This document shows, one piece after another, positions 57,727 to 64,000 of a DNA stretch of 64,000 bases. The notes under the pieces are model-generated. The model saw only the letters and a list, made by a program, of their open reading frames with translations. It ran no database searches and was not told the origin of the DNA. The position numbers were made by a program, and so were the translations under genes. Position 1 is the first letter of the stretch, and every line of letters starts with the position of its first letter. This DNA is from Parietaria judaica (taxonomy: Eukaryota > Streptophyta > Magnoliopsida > Rosales > Urticaceae): positions 9,633,180-9,697,179 of the forward strand of contig OX940872.1 of the NCBI GenBank assembly GCA_954871525.1. Direction: 5' to 3'.

Positions 57727-58124
57727 TTATTTATGTTACTTTTTTTTGTGTTGTACTTTGTTTTACTTTATTTTAATTGAGTTGTATTGTATTGTGTTGT
57801 GTAGTAATTTATTTTATTTTATGTTAATTGTGTTATGTTGTATTTTATTTTGTGTGTTGTAATTTTTATTAATAATATTTTTATTTTACTTAATGTGTAT
57901 TGATATTTTTAATTAATTTATAGAGTGATATTTTATTCATTATCATAGTTTTTAAGTCATCTAATTAGTAATAAAAAAAGAGTATAAGGGCTATATGTAT
58001 AAATAAGAGATAAAGGGATGACAAGTAGAGTGAAAAATAGAGTTCGGTTGGAGAGGAATTACTGTTTACTGAAAAATAGAGTAGAAAATAGAGTAAGATA
58101 TAGAGTTGTCGGTTGGAGATGGTC

Positions 58125-58530
58125 TTATGATGCCAATAAATTAAAAACACTGATTATTAAATACAATTATCTTTTGATCAAATAATGTTGTTTCAATTGA
58201 ATGACCTTCTCTATTAACATTTAAGATATATAAGCTATATGTAAATAAGAAATTATATAAGGATTATAACTTTATAATTGCTTAGACACAGTCACAAATC
58301 AATGCATAAGGTGGCCAATTAATTAGAGGAAGGTAATGAATTAAAATTTCGCCGACTTATACTTTATTATTCATCAGTGTAAAATCTTACATTAATTTTC
58401 CTATTGTGTAATTCCGCTCGAGATATGACCTTTTTTTCCTTTTTTTTTTCTTCAATAGTTTGTAGGATTTGTTTTTGAGATTTTAAATTTTAAATATTTA
58501 TATTATTAAGAGGTGAATGCATCATTTATG

Positions 58531-58572
<42 letters not shown>

Positions 58573-58658
58573 CTGTAGAATTTATTATTTCATCTATTAT
58601 CACTTACTGGATAAAGTGTCGTTTTAAAATCCGTGAATGGTGAGATAACATGGTGTAT
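58125..58658. other. AT-rich intergenic DNA
   Basis: No gene; AT microsatellite at 58534-58570. Confidence 0.6.
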
Positions 58659-58666
58659 GGGGTTGA

Positions 58667-58962
58667 CAGGGCCGGCTCTGAGTTTGTCGGAGCCCTAGGC
58701 GAAGATTGGTTTTGGGGCCCTTATCGTAATTATAAACATAAATATTAAGTCCACTAATACTACACTATACATCATTACCCACTTTTATATCAAGCTTGCT
58801 GGCGCTTTTAATATGAATTTTTTTAATATGAATTGTGTCTATTATATATCCTCATAACAGTAAAACGTGATCATAATACACTCAATGTTTTTTTCCTCCA
58901 TTACGAGGCTCCTAATTTACAAATCTATTATAGTCTTGGGCCTACCATGTATACCGGTACTG
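58667..58962. mobile_element. hAT miniature element with CAGGGCCGG tip
   Basis: A 296-bp element starting CAGGGCCGGCTCTGAG and ending ATACCGGTACTG, with tips CAGxxCCGG. It is flanked by a perfect 8-bp duplication GGGGTTGA (58659-58666 and 58963-58970). The early sequence GAGCCCTAGGCGAAG is common in plant Ac-type hAT miniature elements. Non-coding. Confidence 0.93.
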
Positions 58963-58970
58963 GGGGTTGA

Positions 58971-60271
58971 CATAGTGAGCATCAATTAAAGAGTGGATTA
59001 CGACGATTGTTCACGATTTACAAACCTTTTCTTTTTTTACTGTAAATCAGTTAATTTGCTTATATGAATATAGTGTTTAAAACAATTAGATGTCACACGG
59101 TCAATTTTCTTTTACATGAGTTTAATGCATGGCGATGACATGGCGTATGCAGACATGCTATTGGTGCAAGCCATTTGCCAAGATCCCAAGCTCTTACAAA
59201 ACTATGGACCGCGATTTTTTTAGTCCCCTAAGAAACTCACGTTCCCGGCACGGCGGCACGGTCGGAGAATATTATAAGAAATCTTCTCTGGCCGTTGGAT
59301 AATGATCAATAACAAATTCGTGGTGTGCATTTATCGAAAGACAATTAGACGAAAATGAATGCATACACTAGTGACGCGCGGCGGAGGAACGAGCTTGACT
59401 TGGATATGTTTACAGATCAACTTTGACGTAACTTGTAAGTACACGGCATTTATAATAAGTTGACTATTAATTACTGCATATAAGCAAATTGGAATTTTGA
59501 AAAAAATTTGAAACCATTTATAATAATTTGACAATTAATTACCGCATATAAGAAAATTGGAATTTTGAAAAAATATCGAAATGATAAGAAGTATAAAGAT
59601 AAAACTACAACACACTTTGACAATATATTTTAGTTGTTTAGAATAAAAAGTCCATTTTAGCATAAAATTTAAATGATTCATAAAAAAATAAAAAATAAAA
59701 ACTCCCTAAAAAGGACGGTATGAAAAGCTTGAGTTATGATTCTTGAAAACCATTAAGGAGACTTCTAAGAATTGAAGAGCCAAGATTAATAACACTTTGA
59801 CTTTCTTGTTCATACTGTTGCTTGAGCCCCTAATATTTGAAGGTTTCGATTTTTATGGAAATGCAATTTAATGATTTAGACACGAATAAGTCAAAATGAA
59901 TTAGTGACTTGAAAGAAAGCAACACGTTTTGTAGTGCAATTTTATTCTTAATTAGGATCGGGAACCTTGTACTAGTAGACCCTTTAGATTTATGATGCGA
60001 TTTATTTTTATATTAATTTATCATAACCATTTGCCTTAATTAGTCTATGATTGCATGAGGTTAGATGAATTAAATAATAAATAAACCAAAGACTACTAGA
60101 CACCTAATAAGCTTAAATACACTAGTTATAGTGACATGATTGATCAATAATTGAAACCTCAGCTAATGCTAGAGAGAGGTATGAAGTTAAGACTTTATAA
60201 TATTAATCATGTTAAGTGTTAGCTTTTGAGCAAAATTCTTAAATAAAAAATGAATTTAAAAACATAAAGAG
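58971..60271. other. Intergenic DNA
   Basis: No gene seen. A direct repeat of about 45 bp (CATTTATAATAA...AATTGGAATTTTGAAAAA) occurs twice around 59445-59570. The rest is AT-rich. Confidence 0.5.
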
Positions 60272-60279
60272 AAAAGAAT

Positions 60280-60879
60280 TAGAGCTGTAATTAAAACCCG
60301 GAATCCGGTTTTAAATCAGCATTCGCACCCGCATCCGATTTCAAAATCCGGATCCGAATCCGAAATCCGGATACGGATATCCGGATCCGGATTTAAAATC
60401 GGATTCGGATAAGGGTTATGGTATTTAAAAATCCGGATATCCGGATCCGGTTTAAAACCCGGTTTATTTTAATATTTTAATTTTTTTATTTAATTTTTTT
60501 ATGTTACTAATTAGGGTTACTCTTTGACACCCATTCATAATTTTAATTTTATATGTATTATATGTGACAATATGTATTAGAATGTTTGGTTTTTTGGACA
60601 ACGGGAAAATATGTAGACTTGTACGGGTTTTTTAGTGGTTAAAATTAATTTTTTATCTTTTAAAAAAAAAATTAAAAACCGGATCCAGATATTCGGATAA
60701 TATCCGGATCCGTTTTTAAAACCGGATTCGGATACCGGATCCGGGTTTTGAAAACAGATATCCGGAAATCCGGATATTTGGTTTTTCGGATCCGGATATC
60801 TATTTTCGGATTTCCGGATTTTCGGATCCGGATTCGGATAGTTCCAAAAAACCGGAGATCCGCTCCGGTTACACCCCTA
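60280..60879. mobile_element. hAT miniature element with ATCCGGAT subterminal repeats
   Basis: A 600-bp element with tips TAGAGCTGTAATT and (right, inverted) TAGGGGTGTAACC. It is flanked by a perfect 8-bp duplication AAAAGAAT (60272-60279 and 60880-60887). Both subterminal zones (60300-60470 and 60675-60860) are packed with the palindrome ATCCGGAT and TCCGGA variants. The centre is AT-rich and non-coding. Confidence 0.93.
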
Positions 60880-60887
60880 AAAAGAAT

Positions 60888-61446
60888 GGTGATAACATGC
60901 AAATCTTACTATAACACGATCATAGTAGTCAAAAATTTAATTTGAGGAGGTTGTATTTAAATTTAGTAAAAATTAAAGGAGGTTTAACTATAATTTTATA
61001 TATATATTAAATTTTTTATTAATAAGTTATTATTTACACTTTTTTTTTTGAAGGTGGTGGTTTGAACTTTGAACCACCCCCTTCTCACATGCATCCACCA
61101 ATGGTCATTCATTTACATCTTATTCACGTAAATTAGAGTTACACACAGTACAAGTGAAATAGATAATATTGTATCTACCCGCAGTAATAAAATCGTTACT
61201 TAAATTTTCTATGTGCCGGGTTTGCAAACGTTCTGGTGATACTTTATAATTGAACATGAATATGGTTGGAATAAAATCTTGATATTGATATTTCTCATTC
61301 AAACAAAAAAAATATTAGTTTTGTTCGAAAATATCACGATTTAAAATTCCGATTTCGGATTTTTCCGAAATCCAGGATTTGTAGCTCAATACTTTTTAAA
61401 GACTCAAATTTTATTAGAATATTAATTAGTTTGGATCACCAGGTTT

Positions 61447-61488
<42 letters not shown>

Positions 61489-62660
61489 GTATTATATTTA
61501 CAGCCTGAGTTTAACCTGAGTTTAGTTCAGTTAGTTTGTTAGTTTCATATCTTTTATTTATTTGATTTTAGTATTGAGTTCAATTTGTTTTGGTATCTAA
61601 TAAAAAGGGATTAATTGTCGGGGGAAAAGCTTTGCATTTGAAAACAATAATTCCAATATAATCCGTGAACTTGTAAACGAATTTAAAACACAAATATCGT
61701 GATTTGTGAATTCAGTGAATAGAAATATTAAACGGGTGGGTAATATATCTCATTCACTTTTTATTTATTTCAGTTTTATATTTATCCACTTGTATTAGAA
61801 AACCAACACATAATTTTACTGATTATGATTGTTCCAAATTTGGTGAGTAATTATAGAGGTATAGCTACGGCGTACTAATGGTGATATTGTTCCTCCATTG
61901 ATCAATAATTTTGATTTTTGAGAAGTATCATGATCCTTTTTTTCAAATGAACGATTTGAAGACCTATTGATTCTAACAACTGATTGCAGAGTTGATTATA
62001 GTTAAATTTTGACCAACTATACATCAAATTATAGTTAAAGATTAACGAATTCTTATATTATTATGTATTCAAGTCCTTAATATTCTTATTTTTTATTCTA
62101 CATGTTAATATTAATGCAAACAACTTTTCGTGTAGACCGTCTGGATCAAGACGGTCTAGATCAATTGTCATGATAAAGTAAAATATTATAAATATTATTT
62201 TTCCGAATGAATATTATGAAATTCAAAAAATCAAGGCACTTGAGTTTTAGTTTTTGTAAAAAAAAAAAAATGTGAATGACCGACTTCTTTACCATCAAAG
62301 GAATAAGGAAAAAAATAATTCAAGCAAAGGGTTTATACTTCATAAATTATTATTGCAAATCATTACAAAATCACGCTTTAATTTTCGGAGGTTGAATGTG
62401 GGTAAACAACTGATTCATAAAAAATTGGCGAAAATGATTGAACACTCACGTTCGTTTACTACGGTTCACTAAAAATCGAGACTAGAACGGGAAAAATGCT
62501 GAAAATTGATTAATCCCTTTACCCATCGAAATTGTGATGCTAAAATTCTAATAACTAAACCGGTTGCTCGATTCGCGCGTATATTTGCATAAAATCTTAT
62601 TCATACCATCGGCCCTCGAACAAAGCGAAAAGAAAGAAACTGGAAGAACGTAAGTGAATA
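60888..62660. other. AT-rich intergenic DNA
   Basis: No gene identified. AT microsatellite at 61449-61479. Near 61060 GGTTTGAACTTTGAACCACC is a short palindrome. Confidence 0.5.
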
Positions 62661-62666
62661 TCCTTC

Positions 62667-62842
62667 TTACTTGCCAACTAACTCAAAAGAGCGCCCATTA
62701 ATGAGGAGTTTCATGGTTTCTAGGCCATCTTCTAGCTGCTCGTTGGGGTGTCCAAATAGCCACTCACACACACAATTCCTCGCAACCGCATTTGATTTTG
62801 AATAACGTCCCTCTTTAATGGCAACACACACACACGTAGTCC
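62667..62842 (-). pseudogene. Possible terminal coding exon, family uncertain
   Basis: On the minus strand, after a possible acceptor (AAGTTAG), one frame reads AIKEGRYSKSNAVARNCVCE, then WLFGHPNEQLEDGLETMKLL and INGRSFELVGK, with TAA at 62667-62669. The sequence looks protein-coding in composition. It could be the end of the pentatricopeptide gene whose piece lies at 63502-63645, but the segments between do not join cleanly. Confidence 0.35.
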
Positions 62843-62865
62843 TCCTAACTTATTATTAATGCATA

Positions 62866-62905
<40 letters not shown>

Positions 62906-62908
62906 CCC

Positions 62909-62941
<33 letters not shown>

Positions 62942-62942
62942 G
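62866..62942 (+). repeat. (AAT)n microsatellite
   Basis: Two AAT runs separated by an A tract and CCCT. Confidence 0.95.
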
Positions 62943-63501
62943 AGTTATTACCGGCATATGTTGTTCTTGTTCTTTATAAACATTCGATTTATGTTCCTGT
63001 TTTCTTCTTCTTCTTTTTTTTTTCCGCTGCATATATTCCATAAGTCTTAGCATGTACTCAAATTCAACTTTCGTTAACAATTCCGTCCATGTTTGTCAGT
63101 TTGTGCCAAGTTTCACACTCTTAACCAACACATAAAAAATAATCTATTGATGGCATAAGTACTTAAGGTACTACCTACTATTTGCGGCATAAGTTCTTTT
63201 TTTTTTCTTCCCACGTATACAAGTATTATATTATAATTACGGGTAAAGTACCAAATTATTTCAGCAATAAAAGTATGAATTTTTAGGTCGGTAAAAGTAC
63301 CAAATTTTAAGTTAATATCAATTTATTTAGCGGTCAAAGTACTAAGTTTTTGCCATTCTCTCATCGAGCCCGAGAAGCTGGAAAAGCTGTAATTACCATA
63401 GTAAATTAAATCGGCAACTTACGAGAACGATAATAAAATCTCTAAAAACAATAAGAACAATAAATAAAAAAACTCATTAACCAAGGGCTGTAACAAATCA
63501 A

Positions 63502-63645
63502 TTGTTTATCGCAGGCATAATCGTTCCCGAGTATTTGCATGAACAACTCCTCCGCAGAAGCCATGAAGCCCTCAGCAAAAAGCACGTGAAGCAGAGTACG
63601 CAGTGTGCACGAATCAGGAAGCAGACCGGACTTGGAAGACAACAT
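63502..63645 (-). pseudogene. Pentatricopeptide (PPR) repeat fragment
   Basis: The minus-strand frame MLSSKSGLLPDSCTLRTLLH then VLFAEGFMASAEELFMQILG fits one 35-residue PPR unit (GLxPDxxTxxTLLxxLxxxGxxxxAEELF). PPR proteins bind organelle RNA. Only one repeat is recognisable, so this is a fragment. Its upstream end abuts, head to head, the ankyrin fragment that starts at about 63645. Confidence 0.55.
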
Positions 63646-63647
63646 CC

Positions 63648-63961
63648 AAAGTACGCCGCGCCTGCCGGGGACCTAAACTTCCTCCGCGAGCTCCTCGTGT
63701 TTGGTGAGGGCGAGTACAGTGTCACCGACGTGCTGTACCCGGCTGCACGGAGCAAGCGTTGCGAGGGGTTCTGGCACCTGCTGGAATACGTGGCGGCGCC
63801 GAAGTTCGCCGGGGTGGTGATCCCGGGGAGGTCCCTGGCGTGTATAAGTGGGAGATGATGAACCGGGCCGTCTATGCTGCAACGACGGGAGGGAATCTGC
63901 GGGTTTTGAAGGAGCTTCTACACATCGATCGGGACGAAATCCATGGCAACCCAGAGACGTC
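63648..63961 (+). pseudogene. Ankyrin-repeat protein fragment
   Basis: The + strand gives HPKYAAPAGDLNFLRELLVF, then GEGEYSVTDVLYPAARSKRC. After a frameshift near 63830 it continues YKWEMMNRAVYAATTGGN, then LRVLKELLHI. These are ankyrin-type helices (AAxxGDLxxLxELL; AAxxGGNLxxLKELL) of a plant ankyrin family. The frameshift and an early stop (63970) mark it as broken, though it runs to the window edge and more may follow. Confidence 0.65.
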
Positions 63962-64000
63962 AAGTCTATGAACATATACGACGATGGAGTTCTCAGAGAA

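Larger units (their letters stand above)
55442..58124. mobile_element. PIF/Harbinger element, defective
   Basis: A 2683-bp element with tips GAGCATCTCCAGTGG and, inverted at the right, GACCATCTCCAACCG. Both ends are flanked by TTA (55439-55441 and 58125-58127), the PIF/Harbinger target. It carries a Myb-like ORF1 on the minus strand and a transposase tail on the plus strand, divergently placed around a 52-bp repeat array. Confidence 0.93.

Noticed and set aside
62856..63080. Minus-strand frame with VEFEYMLRLMEYMQRKK
   Set aside because: Its first part might be an old exon, but most of it is AAT and poly-A microsatellite translation and no splice structure links it to neighbours.

Overview
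This window is AT-rich nuclear DNA from a flowering plant, most likely a eudicot. The evidence is a WAT1-type transporter gene with seven plant-style exons, a CYP71-type P450 exon, and plant families of Copia, Gypsy, CACTA, hAT, Mutator-like, PIF/Harbinger and Helitron elements. Almost everything here is transposable element. The WAT1 gene on the minus strand (14881-17184) is the only host gene I can reconstruct as intact. Other host-gene remains are an orphan P450 second exon (11083-11709) and broken pentatricopeptide and ankyrin-repeat pieces at the right edge.

Layout. 1-5234: right part of a decayed CACTA element, whose TNP2-type transposase is split by a 2.74-kb solo LTR with a perfect 5-bp target duplication. 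5233-8010: decayed Copia element with LTR end, primer site, gag, protease and integrase, truncated before reverse transcriptase. 9011-9900: 5' LTR and gag start of a second Copia, broken at a TCGCGA-rich island related to a hAT element found later. 12926-13478: solo LTR of that second Copia family, minus strand. 13568-14623 and 21520-22703: two related Mutator-like miniature elements in opposite orientation. 18480-19104: an element with perfect 41-bp inverted ends.

22822-41493 reads as one non-autonomous Helitron (TC start, hairpin plus CTAG end, AT target). Inside it a segment of about 4 kb is tandemly duplicated, and the first copy carries a 10.4-kb, fairly young Copia element (24238-34680). 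The second copy keeps the empty site, so the order Helitron, then duplication, then Copia insertion can be read directly. This Copia has an open 1122-codon pol of the Angela/BARE type but no recognisable gag. Its 1.55-kb leader instead holds a GC-rich island and three copies of a roughly 35-nt motif, each closed by a different complementary stem.

42762-44992: long inverted-repeat Mutator-like element, itself carrying a hAT miniature element. 46617-51900: Gypsy-like LTR with tandem repeats of about 175 bp, split by a 3.7-kb hAT element with a frameshifted, internally deleted BED-finger transposase. 55442-58124: PIF/Harbinger element with a Myb-like ORF1 (one stop) and only the tail of its transposase. 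58667-58962 and 60280-60879: two more hAT miniature elements with perfect 8-bp duplications.

The most unusual items are the structured repeat motif in the gag-less Copia leader and the set of hAT elements that share nearly the same tips but carry different palindromic subterminal repeats. All coordinates and structures come from reading the sequence by eye; no database search was run.
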